Source: Clostridium sp. CAG:253 (lineage in GTDB: Bacteria > Bacillota > Clostridia > Lachnospirales > Lachnospiraceae). From it: a stretch of DNA of 22,306 nucleotides. Under the pieces are notes generated by a model, which saw only the letters and a list, made by a program, of their open reading frames with translations, was not told the DNA's origin and made no database searches. A program made the position numbers and the translations under genes. The stretch is taken from contig FR887287.1 in assembly GCA_000436755.1 (NCBI GenBank), positions 6,841 through 29,146 on the forward strand, in the 5' to 3' direction. Below, in pieces: positions 6,856-14,424 of the stretch (within the stretch, counting starts at the first letter, position 1; the number at the start of each line of letters is the position of its first letter).

Positions 6856-7875
6856 ATGAAAACAAAACAGATTATCAGCATAGTGGTTACAGGGGGTGTT
6901 ATAATAGCAGTTGGAATCACAGGTGTTGCGTCAAATGTGATAAGTTCAAAACTTATACAGAAAAATAAAGCGGACACAAGTAGTATAGTAAAAGAAATAC
7001 TTTCTTCGGAAACAGGTTCAAATATTGATTTGCCTGAAAAGGACTTTGTTGGGGTAATAAATATTGAGGGACAAATCGGAGCCTCTTCTTCAAGTAGTCT
7101 TACATCAGATAATACCTACAATCATGATTTATATTTAAAGTATATTGAAAAAATGGAAGAGTCTGACAAGAATAAAGGTATACTTCTTTTTGTTGACAGT
7201 CCGGGAGGGGCTGTTTATGAAAGCGATGAGTTATATCTTAAACTAATGGAATATAAGGAAAAGACAAAGAGACCAATATGGGCATATTTTGCATCTCAGG
7301 CATGTTCGGGAGGATATTATATTTCAATGGCTGCTGATAAGATTTATGCAAACAGAAATTGCTGGACGGGTTCTATTGGTGTAATAGTTTCACTTACAAA
7401 CTGCAAGAAACTTTATGACAAACTTGGTATAAAGGAAATAGACATAACAAGTGGTAAGAATAAGGCTATGGGTTCAGCTGGTCTTGACCTTACTAAAGAA
7501 CAGCAGGATATTTTACAGTCACTTGTGGATGAGGCATATGACCAGTTCGTAGACATTGTAGCCGAAGGCAGAAAGATGGACACAAGTGAAGTTAAAAAGA
7601 TTGCTGATGGACGTATTTACTCAGCAAAACAGGCAAAAGAAATAAATCTTATTGATGAAGTAGGTTCTTTGGAAGATGAGAAGAAAGCTTTTGCAAAAGA
7701 AGCAGGATTTTCAAGTGATATAACATACTATACCCCTGAAAATGATTCATTATCAGGAATATTCAGCAGTTTGTTTGGTGCAGTAAAAGACATTGTTCCC
7801 AAGTCAGACATAGATCTTGCAGAGGATATTGTTCAAAACAATGGAAATGGGGTGCTTAAATATTATGCAAAATAG
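6856..7875 (+). CDS. sppA: Signal peptide peptidase SppA (S49 family)
   Basis: This 339-residue membrane-anchored serine protease has an uncleaved N-terminal transmembrane segment at residues 5-28 and a peptidase S49 domain from about 64 to 290. The catalytic dyad is visible: Ser151 in ACSGGYYIS and Lys203 in SGKNKAMG. Their 52-residue spacing is the same as in the short Bacillus SppA (S147/K199). The FVDSPGG block (112-118) of the substrate groove is also present. Such enzymes form dome-shaped oligomers on the outer face of the membrane and degrade leftover signal peptides; in Bacillus they also contribute to resistance against membrane-active lantibiotics. ATG 6856 follows a GGGAAAGGA site. 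The gene overlaps the RDD gene by 11 bases, which supports joint translation. Confidence 0.93.
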   Translation: MKTKQIISIVVTGGVIIAVGITGVASNVISSKLIQKNKADTSSIVKEILSSETGSNIDLPEKDFVGVINIEGQIGASSSSSLTSDNTYNHDLYLKYIEKMEESDKNKGILLFVDSPGGAVYESDELYLKLMEYKEKTKRPIWAYFASQACSGGYYISMAADKIYANRNCWTGSIGVIVSLTNCKKLYDKLGIKEIDITSGKNKAMGSAGLDLTKEQQDILQSLVDEAYDQFVDIVAEGRKMDTSEVKKIADGRIYSAKQAKEINLIDEVGSLEDEKKAFAKEAGFSSDITYYTPENDSLSGIFSSLFGAVKDIVPKSDIDLAEDIVQNNGNGVLKYYAK

Positions 7876-8611
7876 ATCGGATAACCGCATATATGCAGGA
7901 TTCTTCGTTCGTCTTGCGGCATATTTAACAGATATTATAATAGTTTGGTGTGCAATGCTTGTAATCAGGATACCTGTTTGGGTTACGACAGTTACAAGTC
8001 CGAACAATTTTTTTGTAAGAGATTTTATTTTTCAATATTCTATAAAAGATATATTATTTTATCTGATGCAGGCGGCGTATTTTATTTTATTGACATATTT
8101 CACTGGTTCAACACTCGGAAAGAAGATTTTTCAAATAAGAGTGGTGAGCACAGAGGAAAGAAAAATGACATTTTTTGAAGTGGCATTTAGAGAGACTGTG
8201 GGAAGATTTTTATCTGCACTTATTCTTTCAATAGGATATATAATGATAGCTGTTGACAAGCAAAAAAGAGGATTGCACGATATATTAAGTGATACAAATG
8301 TTGTATATTATCATGAGAAAAAAGTTTATACACATGCGGATGTTCACTATAAAAATATGGTTGGCAGTGAAAGTCAGAATATTTCAACACAACATCAAAA
8401 TCCGTATAATTCAGCAGAAGCACAGTCAAATCCTTACAATGCAGAGAAAACACAGCCAAATTCATATAATGCATCAAATATGCAACCGAGTTCATATGAT
8501 GCAACAAAATCTCAAACAGGAACTGAACAGTTAAATCATATGCCTGACGGATATTTTGAAAAAACTGACAGTGAAAATGAAAATACAGAGATAAATAAAA
8601 GCCTTTATTAA
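7865..8611 (+). CDS. RDD membrane protein, SppI (YteJ)-like, with repeat tail
   Basis: ATG 7865 is the best start: a GGGG run lies 12 bases upstream, the gene overlaps sppA by 11 bases, and the RDD fold begins at once. The TTG at 7817 in the same frame would add 16 unrelated residues. The 248-residue product has an RDD domain (about 9-150): R16 and D23 in the first helix, further helices at about 62-79 and 113-131, and a closing RGLHDILSDTNVVY. In Bacillus the gene next to sppA, yteJ (sppI), encodes an RDD protein reported to bind and inhibit SppA. The same adjacency here supports that role, which is inference. The cytoplasmic tail (149-248) is unusual: polar, low-complexity, with four 10-residue repeats containing [PS]Y[ND]. 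It ends just before a strong terminator. Confidence 0.82.
   Translation: MQNRSDNRIYAGFFVRLAAYLTDIIIVWCAMLVIRIPVWVTTVTSPNNFFVRDFIFQYSIKDILFYLMQAAYFILLTYFTGSTLGKKIFQIRVVSTEERKMTFFEVAFRETVGRFLSALILSIGYIMIAVDKQKRGLHDILSDTNVVYYHEKKVYTHADVHYKNMVGSESQNISTQHQNPYNSAEAQSNPYNAEKTQPNSYNASNMQPSSYDATKSQTGTEQLNHMPDGYFEKTDSENENTEINKSLY
8393..8512 (+). repeat. 30-bp in-frame tandem repeat, 4 copies
   Basis: Four 30-base units encode HQNPYNSAEA, QSNPYNAEKT, QPNSYNASNM and QPSSYDATKS in the tail of the RDD protein. The Tyr-Asn/Asp-Ala core is conserved and the flanks have drifted. The unit length preserves the frame. Confidence 0.85.
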
Positions 8612-8623
8612 AACAAAAATAAT

Positions 8624-8677
8624 AAACACTTCCCTATATTGATATATGATATGAAGATATAGGAAAGTGTTTTTTAT
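8624..8677. terminator. Bidirectional terminator between convergent genes
   Basis: AAACACTTCCCTATA (8624-8638) pairs with TATAGGAAAGTGTTT (8658-8672) with one mismatch. A T-run follows on the + strand, and an A-rich stretch precedes it that reads as a T-run on the minus strand. It can end both the sppA-RDD transcript and the histidine kinase transcript. Confidence 0.82.
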
Positions 8678-8769
8678 TATTATATTTATATTGAGATAAA
8701 ATAATAAAATAGTTATTATATCTATACTCGAATAAATAATAAATTAGTTATTATTTCTATATTCAGATA
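8675..8769. repeat. 35-bp direct repeat, about 2.7 copies, at the kinase 3' end
   Basis: Units 8700-8734 and 8735-8769 are similar base for base (for example AATAATAAAATAGTTATTAT against AATAATAAATTAGTTATTAT), and 8675-8699 looks like a third, partial copy. The last unit overlaps the C-terminal codons and stop of the minus-strand kinase, so the repeat copies the gene tail downstream of its stop. Confidence 0.7.
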
Positions 8770-11404
8770 AAACTTTTAAAAGGCTGAATATATCTACGGG
8801 CTTTGAAAGATATTTATTCATGCCGGCATTGAGACATTTTTCTATATCCTCCTTAAAAGCGTTTGCGGTCATTGCAATTATTGGAATGCTGTGTGCTTCA
8901 GGAATTTCAAGATTTCTGATAGCGGTTGTTGCGTAAAGTCCGTTCATAACAGGCATCTGCATGTCCATAAGTATTGCGTCATAATTATGCTGTTTGGAAG
9001 ATTTTAACATTTCAACACATATAGAACCGTCAGCGGCATGTTCACATGTTATGTTATGCATTTTTAAAAGTTCTGATATTATTTCATAATTTAATTCATT
9101 ATCTTCAGCGACAAGAAGATGCATTCCCGAGCATATTTTGGAATAATCGTCAAGTGTCAATGTCCCAGGAGAGGTTCTTGAGCGTTTTTTCAGGTATGGA
9201 ATTTCTAAAGTGATGGTAAAGGTTGTGCCTTTGCCAAGTTTACTGTCAACATCAATATGGCCATTCATTATATCGGTAAGATATTTGACAATGGACAAAC
9301 CAAGTCCGTAACCCGGAACTTTATTTATCCTCGAATCAGTTTCTCTTGTAAATTTTGAGTACATATTTTCTATGTATTCTTCGGACATTCCTATGCCTGT
9401 ATCACTGATTTTGGCAATAAGAAATATATTTTTGCTGCTAGGAATTTTCTGCTGGTACATTTCAAATGTGACACTTCCGCCGTCGGGTGTATATTTTATG
9501 GCATTGGATAAAATATTTGTATATATTTGTCTTATACGCAGTGGGTCAGCAAATATTTCAGGATATATAATATCATGTTTTATACAGTTGATATCTAAGT
9601 TTTTGCCGAGTTGTATTTGTTCGAGAGATGGCGGAAATTCGTCAAAAAGTTCACATATATTTATTTCCTTAGGATTGATTTTCATCTGACCATTTTCTAT
9701 TTTTGAAATGTCGAGAACTTCATTGACAAGCTCTAGCAAAAAGTTGCCTGACAGCTTTATTTTTTCGAGTCCGTATTTTATTTTGTCAGGCTCATCTATA
9801 TGCTGTGAAACTATATCGGTAAATCCCATTATTGCGTTCATAGGAGTTCGTATATCATGTGCTATTTGCGATATAAATTCTGTCTTGGCAACATTTGCTT
9901 TGTTAGCTTCCTCGGCAATTGCTATCCAGCTTTGTTCACGGCGTTTGCTTGCACTTATTATCTGTGTTACATATAAGACATCTGTAATTGTATTTGACTC
10001 ATTTCGGCGTCTTACTATAAATCTCGCCGTATGCCAGTTGTTATCATTTGTCAGATATTCAGTAGCAATTGTCTCTTCATTTTTTAAACGCTTCTGTAAT
10101 GTTGAAATGTCAAAAAACTGGCGTAATTTATCTTTATATTCAGAAACAATAAATTCATCACATAATCTATTCATTTCTAAAGATGCACATCCGCTTTTGC
10201 CGGCAAGACGGTGTGTACTGCCTTTGCCGGAGATTTCTTTGAAGCTGTCTTTTTCCAGGTTAATCAGAAATATTGCATTGTATATTTGGCTTAAAGCAGA
10301 TATGACTTCATTTTTCAAGGTAGCTTCTGTAAGTGCCTGTTCAAGTTCAAACTGTCTTTTTTGTTCAAGTGCAACTATGTTGTCAATGTGTCTGAAGCCT
10401 AATAATAATTGGTAATTTAAGGATGTTGTTGAAATTCTTACGACAATGGTTTCAAAGTATTGTTGTCTTAAAAGATTAGGAACACTACGATATCTGAACA
10501 CGATGCGTTCTTTGTATTTTAACTCGTTTTTCAGATTAACAATACTCATTGTATTTTGAAAAAATGTAACACTTTCAGGAGCAACATATTTTCTGGAATA
10601 AGTTTCTATCATTTCCGTATAATTGAATGGTCCCGGATTTTCAGCAGAGATAAAGTTAGCCGCATTGGCAACCCTGTCCAGTTTAAAGGGTTCAAGTGTG
10701 TTTTTTTCGAGGTCTACATAATATACTGAAGTATAGTCACGGCAAAGCACATCGAGGAACTGCTGTTCTTTTTCAAGCTCAAATTTATTTTTATTTATAA
10801 GGCTCTTATTCTGCATAAGGAGAAAATCTTTGTCAATATTCTGCCATATACTTCCAAGGTGAATACCTATTGTTTTCATTAACCTTAAATGAGCAGGAAT
10901 AACAGGAAAAGAAGGGGAATCAAGTCTTATATATCCGAGCTGTTTTCCGGCATATGAAATTGGAAATGCAATAACGGAATTTACACCAAAACTGAGAAGT
11001 TTTTTATTTTCATTTGTTAATTGTGTGACATCAATTTCTCCAATATTGTCTTCTATGATTATTTCACGGTTAGAAAGTTTATTGTGCCAATCAGGTATTT
11101 CTTCCGCCGGAAACATAATGGGATGCGCTTTAAGTGAATCATTATTATTTACTGAATAGCTTAGTTTGAGTTCATAAATGTTTTGGTTAAGCAATTCAAA
11201 TATAAAAGCAGTGTCACTGCCAATACATTTACAAAGTTGTTTGAGGATGGATTCTAAAATAGCTAATCTGCTCTTATCAGGTGTCAGATTTTCTAAGTTA
11301 ATCAGTTCATTGATTATTGAATCATAAATATCCTGAAAAGTAGTGTCATCGGCAGAAATATATTTTTTCTCTGGGTAAGTGCTCATATGGTTATTCTCCT
11401 TCAT
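8744..11404 (-). CDS. Cytoplasmic hybrid histidine kinase (GAF, PAS-like, HisKA, HATPase, REC)
   Basis: The product is 886 residues with no transmembrane segment, so it should be a soluble sensor. A GAF-like domain spans about 44-188, followed by a short helical linker and two PAS-like regions (about 218-345 and 365-485; the first contains VYYVDLEKNTLEPF). HisKA has its phospho-acceptor H516 in AHDIRTP. The ATPase domain shows N634 (NILSNAIKY), DTGIG (668-672) and GYGLGL (698-703). A C-terminal receiver domain (761-880) has E767/D768, phospho-acceptor D814, T846 and K868. Signal and target are unknown; no HPt protein or separate response regulator lies in the window. Two starts are possible: Met1 (AAAGGAG four bases upstream) and Met7 at 11386, whose SD (AAGGAG) lies within codons 2-3 at a spacing of nine. 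It is divergent from the MarR operon. Confidence 0.9.
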   Translation of the reverse strand: MKENNHMSTYPEKKYISADDTTFQDIYDSIINELINLENLTPDKSRLAILESILKQLCKCIGSDTAFIFELLNQNIYELKLSYSVNNNDSLKAHPIMFPAEEIPDWHNKLSNREIIIEDNIGEIDVTQLTNENKKLLSFGVNSVIAFPISYAGKQLGYIRLDSPSFPVIPAHLRLMKTIGIHLGSIWQNIDKDFLLMQNKSLINKNKFELEKEQQFLDVLCRDYTSVYYVDLEKNTLEPFKLDRVANAANFISAENPGPFNYTEMIETYSRKYVAPESVTFFQNTMSIVNLKNELKYKERIVFRYRSVPNLLRQQYFETIVVRISTTSLNYQLLLGFRHIDNIVALEQKRQFELEQALTEATLKNEVISALSQIYNAIFLINLEKDSFKEISGKGSTHRLAGKSGCASLEMNRLCDEFIVSEYKDKLRQFFDISTLQKRLKNEETIATEYLTNDNNWHTARFIVRRRNESNTITDVLYVTQIISASKRREQSWIAIAEEANKANVAKTEFISQIAHDIRTPMNAIMGFTDIVSQHIDEPDKIKYGLEKIKLSGNFLLELVNEVLDISKIENGQMKINPKEINICELFDEFPPSLEQIQLGKNLDINCIKHDIIYPEIFADPLRIRQIYTNILSNAIKYTPDGGSVTFEMYQQKIPSSKNIFLIAKISDTGIGMSEEYIENMYSKFTRETDSRINKVPGYGLGLSIVKYLTDIMNGHIDVDSKLGKGTTFTITLEIPYLKKRSRTSPGTLTLDDYSKICSGMHLLVAEDNELNYEIISELLKMHNITCEHAADGSICVEMLKSSKQHNYDAILMDMQMPVMNGLYATTAIRNLEIPEAHSIPIIAMTANAFKEDIEKCLNAGMNKYLSKPVDIFSLLKVLSEYRNNN

Positions 11405-11443
11405 CTCCTTTAAGTTTAGTGCCGGTCAAAAAGTATTAATTTA

Positions 11444-11471
11444 ATTGTAACATTAAATAGAGCAAAGTCAA
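11444..11471 (-). promoter_or_regulatory. Promoter of the hybrid histidine kinase
   Basis: Read on the minus strand, TTGACT (11471-11466) and TACAAT (11449-11444) are separated by 16 bases. The expected start leaves a leader of about 35 bases before ATG 11404. It lies back to back with the MarR operon promoter, with 13 bases between their -35 boxes. Confidence 0.55.
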
Positions 11472-11484
11472 TGAAACAAATTTG

Positions 11485-11513
11485 TTGACATTTTTATTTG
11501 ATAGTGTTATTAT
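11485..11513 (+). promoter_or_regulatory. Promoter of the MarR-ABC exporter operon
   Basis: A consensus TTGACA (11485-11490) and TATTAT (11508-11513) are separated by 17 bases, so the start site is expected near 11520. A leader of about 100 bases precedes the marR gene and holds three inverted repeats. Confidence 0.78.
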
Positions 11514-11522
11514 TTCACATAC

Positions 11523-11615
11523 GCAATACATAACATTGTTAAATGTTTGATGTGTTATGCAATATAGAATATGTTACAGGAGTCAAAATACCTTTTGACC
11601 CAACATTATAATGTT
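11523..11615 (+). promoter_or_regulatory. Leader with three inverted repeats, candidate MarR operators
   Basis: Three dyads lie between the promoter and marR. The first is AACATT-GTTA-AATGTT (11532-11547), nested in CATAACA...TGTTATG (11529-11559). The second is GTCAAAA-TACC-TTTTGAC (11582-11599), perfect. The third is AACATTATAATGTT (11602-11615), perfect. The first and third share AACATT/AATGTT arms, as expected of repeated binding sites for a dimeric regulator. MarR proteins commonly bind such dyads near their own promoter; that this regulator binds here is inference. Confidence 0.6.
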
Positions 11616-11623
11616 CAAAGAAG

Positions 11624-12079
11624 GTGATTATTATTAATGATAAGTTTGAAGAATTGTTTAAGGCTATGCATCAGTTCCACAAATTAAGACTTGGAGATAT
11701 TATGCCGGACATAAGCGGTGCGGATTTTTGGACTATGCGGAATATTATGGATAAGGGCGAGGATGGAAAGATAACGATTTCTGAACTTGCTAAGAAAACA
11801 AGGGTACTTCCGTCAGCAATATCCAGAACACTTAAACGGCTTGAAGAAAAAGGTTATGTTGAGAGAACGGTAAATAAAAATGACAGGCGAAATACTTATG
11901 TTGAGATAACGGACAGAGGAAGAGAAGTTGCACAGGAAGTCAGAGAGATAATGAGAGACTACGGAGAGGCTGTCCTGTCAAAATTTGATGAGGAAGAACT
12001 TTCAATGCTTATATCGTATCTTAATAATATATATGATATTGCAAAGAAAGAGATTGAAGTCAGAAAGGTTAAGAAATAG
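11624..12079 (+). CDS. MarR family transcriptional regulator (exporter operon)
   Basis: This 151-residue winged-helix protein has the helix-turn-helix at about 50-75 (ISELAKKTRVLPSAISRTLKRLEEKGYV) followed by the wing with NDRRNTYVEIT, the DxRR-type motif of the MarR family. The flanking helices form the dimer interface. It heads an operon with two ABC exporter genes, 23 bases downstream, so it is probably a local repressor relieved by a ligand or drug, binding the dyads in its leader. The start is unclear. GTG 11624 lies inside the SD-like run AAAGAAGGTGAT (11617-11628); the well-spaced ATG at 11637 is out of frame; an in-frame ATT at 11633 would be correctly spaced but is a rare start. GTG is kept here as the simplest choice. 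Confidence 0.88.
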   Translation: MIIINDKFEELFKAMHQFHKLRLGDIMPDISGADFWTMRNIMDKGEDGKITISELAKKTRVLPSAISRTLKRLEEKGYVERTVNKNDRRNTYVEITDRGREVAQEVREIMRDYGEAVLSKFDEEELSMLISYLNNIYDIAKKEIEVRKVKK

Positions 12080-12102
12080 AAAGTTAAGAAAGGACAGAAA
12101 AA

Positions 12103-14424
12103 ATGGGTAAAATATTTAAAAATATGATTCCTTACTGGAAAGCGGTTATTATCATTATTGCTCTGCTGTTTGTACAGGCATGGTGTGACCTGTCGCTTCC
12201 TTCTTATACATCAGATATTATCGATGTGGGTATTCAGAACAGCGGTGTTGAACATATTGTTCCCGAAAAGCTTACAAAGAGTGAGTTTGAGACGGCACAG
12301 TTTATTATGACGGATGATGAAACAGATGTGTGGAAAGGTCTGTATGAGGCAGACGGAGAGTTTTATAAACTAAAAGATAAGTCTGAAAAGGAACTTGATG
12401 AGGCTGACGAAAAACTTACTCTGCCGCTTATCATGAATTATCAGATGAGTACATTGGAGGTCAGCAGTTTTAAAAAGACTATTGCAAGTCAGATGGGAAA
12501 GAAGGAGTCTGAACTTGAAAATATGAGCGTAGAGCAGCTTGGTGAGACACTTGGCGTTAAACTTAAGAGCTTCAAGCAGGAAAAGGAAGATAATGACGGA
12601 AATAAAGTTAAGGTTGAATGTGTTGACGCAAGACCGTTCTTTGCAGGAATGCTTGAAAGCGGAAAGATGGATAAAAAGAGCATTTTGTCTATGCGTGATA
12701 AAATGAGTAATACCATAGATGCGATGGGAAGTTCACTTGTTAAATCGATGGGTGCTGCTTATGCAGTTTCCTGTGACAAGGCGGCAGGAATCGACATAGA
12801 CTATGTACAGAAATCATATCTTTTGTTTGCGGGATTAAAAATGCTTGGAATGGCACTTCTTATGGGTGTTGTGACTGTGCTTGTCGGCTTCTTTGCATCG
12901 AGAGTCGGAGCCGGAATAGGTATGACGCTCAGGGAAAAGGTATTTAAAAATGTTGTCGGATTTTCAAATGCCGAGATGGATAAATTTTCAACGGCATCAC
13001 TTATTACGAGAAGTACAAATGACATCCAGCAGATACAGATGGTTTCGGTAATGCTTCTAAGAATGGTTGCCTATGCTCCTATTCTTGGAATTGGCGGTGT
13101 ATTAAAGGTTATGCAGACGGGAGCAGGCATGGGATGGATAATAGTGCTTGCGGTAGTTGTGATACTCGGATATGTCATGATACTTATGTCAGCTGCTATG
13201 CCTAAGTTCAAACTTATGCAGAAGCTGGTCGACAATATCAATCTTGTTTCAAGAGAAATTCTTACCGGGCTTTCGGTTATCCGTGCATTTGGCAGGGAGA
13301 AAAAGGAAGAAGAGAGATTTGACGAAGCAAATAAAGACCTCACAAGGACAATGCTTTTTACAAACAGGGTTATGACATTTATGATGCCGGGTATGATGAT
13401 GATAATGAATGTTCTTACGGTCGGTATTGTGTGGTTTGGAGCTAACAAGATTGACGGCGGAAATATGCAGGTCGGTGCTATGACTGCATTTATAACATAT
13501 GCAATGATGATTGTCATGTCATTTTTGATGCTTACGATGATGTCGATAATGCTTCCTCGTGCGGCTGTTGCAGCAGAGCGTATCGATGAGGTTGTCCGCA
13601 CGGAATCTTCTATTAAAAATATTGACAAACCGGAGAAACTTACAAGCCATGACGGTGTAATATCATTTGAACATGTAAATTTCAAATATCCGGGAGCAGA
13701 GGAAGATGTACTCCACGATATTGATTTTGTGGCAAAGCCGGGGGAGACAACAGCTATCATAGGCAGTACGGGATGCGGCAAATCAACATTGGTAAATCTT
13801 ATTCCGAGATTATATGATGTCACGGATGGAAAGATATTGCTTGACGGAAAAGATATAAGAAATATTTCAATGTCAGACCTCAGGGAGGAAATTGGTTTTG
13901 TACCTCAGAAGGGAGTTCTTTTCTCGGGAACGATAGCTTCAAATCTCCGTTTTGGAAATGATAATGCAACCAATGAGGAAATAAAAAAGGCTGCAGAGAT
14001 AGCACAGGCAACGGAGTTTATCGAAGCAAAAGATGATAAATACGAAAGTTCAATATCGCAGGGCGGAAGCAATGTCTCAGGAGGCCAGAAACAGCGTCTT
14101 GCGATAGCGAGGGCAATAGCCAAAAAACCAAAGATATTTATATTTGATGACAGCTTTTCAGCACTTGATTTAAAGACAGATGCGGCACTTAGAAAAGCAT
14201 TGTCTGAAAATGTAAAGGACAGCACGGTTATTATCGTTGCACAGAGAATTAGCACAATATTACACGCAGAGCAGATACTTGTTCTTGATGATGGAAAAGT
14301 AGTCGGAAAAGGTACGCATGAACAGCTTCTCAAAGATTGTGAAGTTTACCGTGAAATCGCAAAATCCCAGTTGTCAGCCAAAGAGCTTGGCATGGATGAA
14401 AGTGAGGTGTCAGACAATGAGTAA
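12103..14424 (+). CDS. Heterodimeric ABC exporter subunit A, degenerate site, large extracellular insert
   Basis: A type IV ABC exporter half: a membrane domain (1-490) fused to an ATPase domain (about 518-760), 773 residues against the usual 570-600. The extra length is an insertion of about 195 residues (41-236) between TM1 (11-33) and TM2 (about 238-265), hydrophilic, Lys/Glu-rich and predicted extracellular. The ATPase has Walker A GSTGCGKST (554-562), Q602 and signature SGGQ (659-662). The Walker B end reads FDDS, so the catalytic Glu is Asp683, and the H-loop is AQR with Gln714 in place of His. Those changes mark the subunit that supplies the degenerate nucleotide site of heterodimers such as TM287/288, LmrCD and BmrCD. 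It should pair with the next gene to export drugs or lipophilic compounds. It overlaps that gene by 8 bases. Substrate unknown. Confidence 0.92.
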   Translation: MGKIFKNMIPYWKAVIIIIALLFVQAWCDLSLPSYTSDIIDVGIQNSGVEHIVPEKLTKSEFETAQFIMTDDETDVWKGLYEADGEFYKLKDKSEKELDEADEKLTLPLIMNYQMSTLEVSSFKKTIASQMGKKESELENMSVEQLGETLGVKLKSFKQEKEDNDGNKVKVECVDARPFFAGMLESGKMDKKSILSMRDKMSNTIDAMGSSLVKSMGAAYAVSCDKAAGIDIDYVQKSYLLFAGLKMLGMALLMGVVTVLVGFFASRVGAGIGMTLREKVFKNVVGFSNAEMDKFSTASLITRSTNDIQQIQMVSVMLLRMVAYAPILGIGGVLKVMQTGAGMGWIIVLAVVVILGYVMILMSAAMPKFKLMQKLVDNINLVSREILTGLSVIRAFGREKKEEERFDEANKDLTRTMLFTNRVMTFMMPGMMMIMNVLTVGIVWFGANKIDGGNMQVGAMTAFITYAMMIVMSFLMLTMMSIMLPRAAVAAERIDEVVRTESSIKNIDKPEKLTSHDGVISFEHVNFKYPGAEEDVLHDIDFVAKPGETTAIIGSTGCGKSTLVNLIPRLYDVTDGKILLDGKDIRNISMSDLREEIGFVPQKGVLFSGTIASNLRFGNDNATNEEIKKAAEIAQATEFIEAKDDKYESSISQGGSNVSGGQKQRLAIARAIAKKPKIFIFDDSFSALDLKTDAALRKALSENVKDSTVIIVAQRISTILHAEQILVLDDGKVVGKGTHEQLLKDCEVYREIAKSQLSAKELGMDESEVSDNE

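Noticed and set aside
9708..10415. 235-codon open frame on the + strand
   Set aside because: It is antisense to the HisKA/PAS part of the histidine kinase and has a composition typical of a shadow frame.
11543..11611. 22-codon upstream ORF in the marR leader
   Set aside because: Its ATG has no Shine-Dalgarno sequence and falls within a dyad; there is no sign that it is translated.
13071..13823. 250-codon open frame on the minus strand
   Set aside because: It lies wholly opposite the ABC exporter subunit A gene, which has clear motifs; there is no ribosome site or family resemblance.
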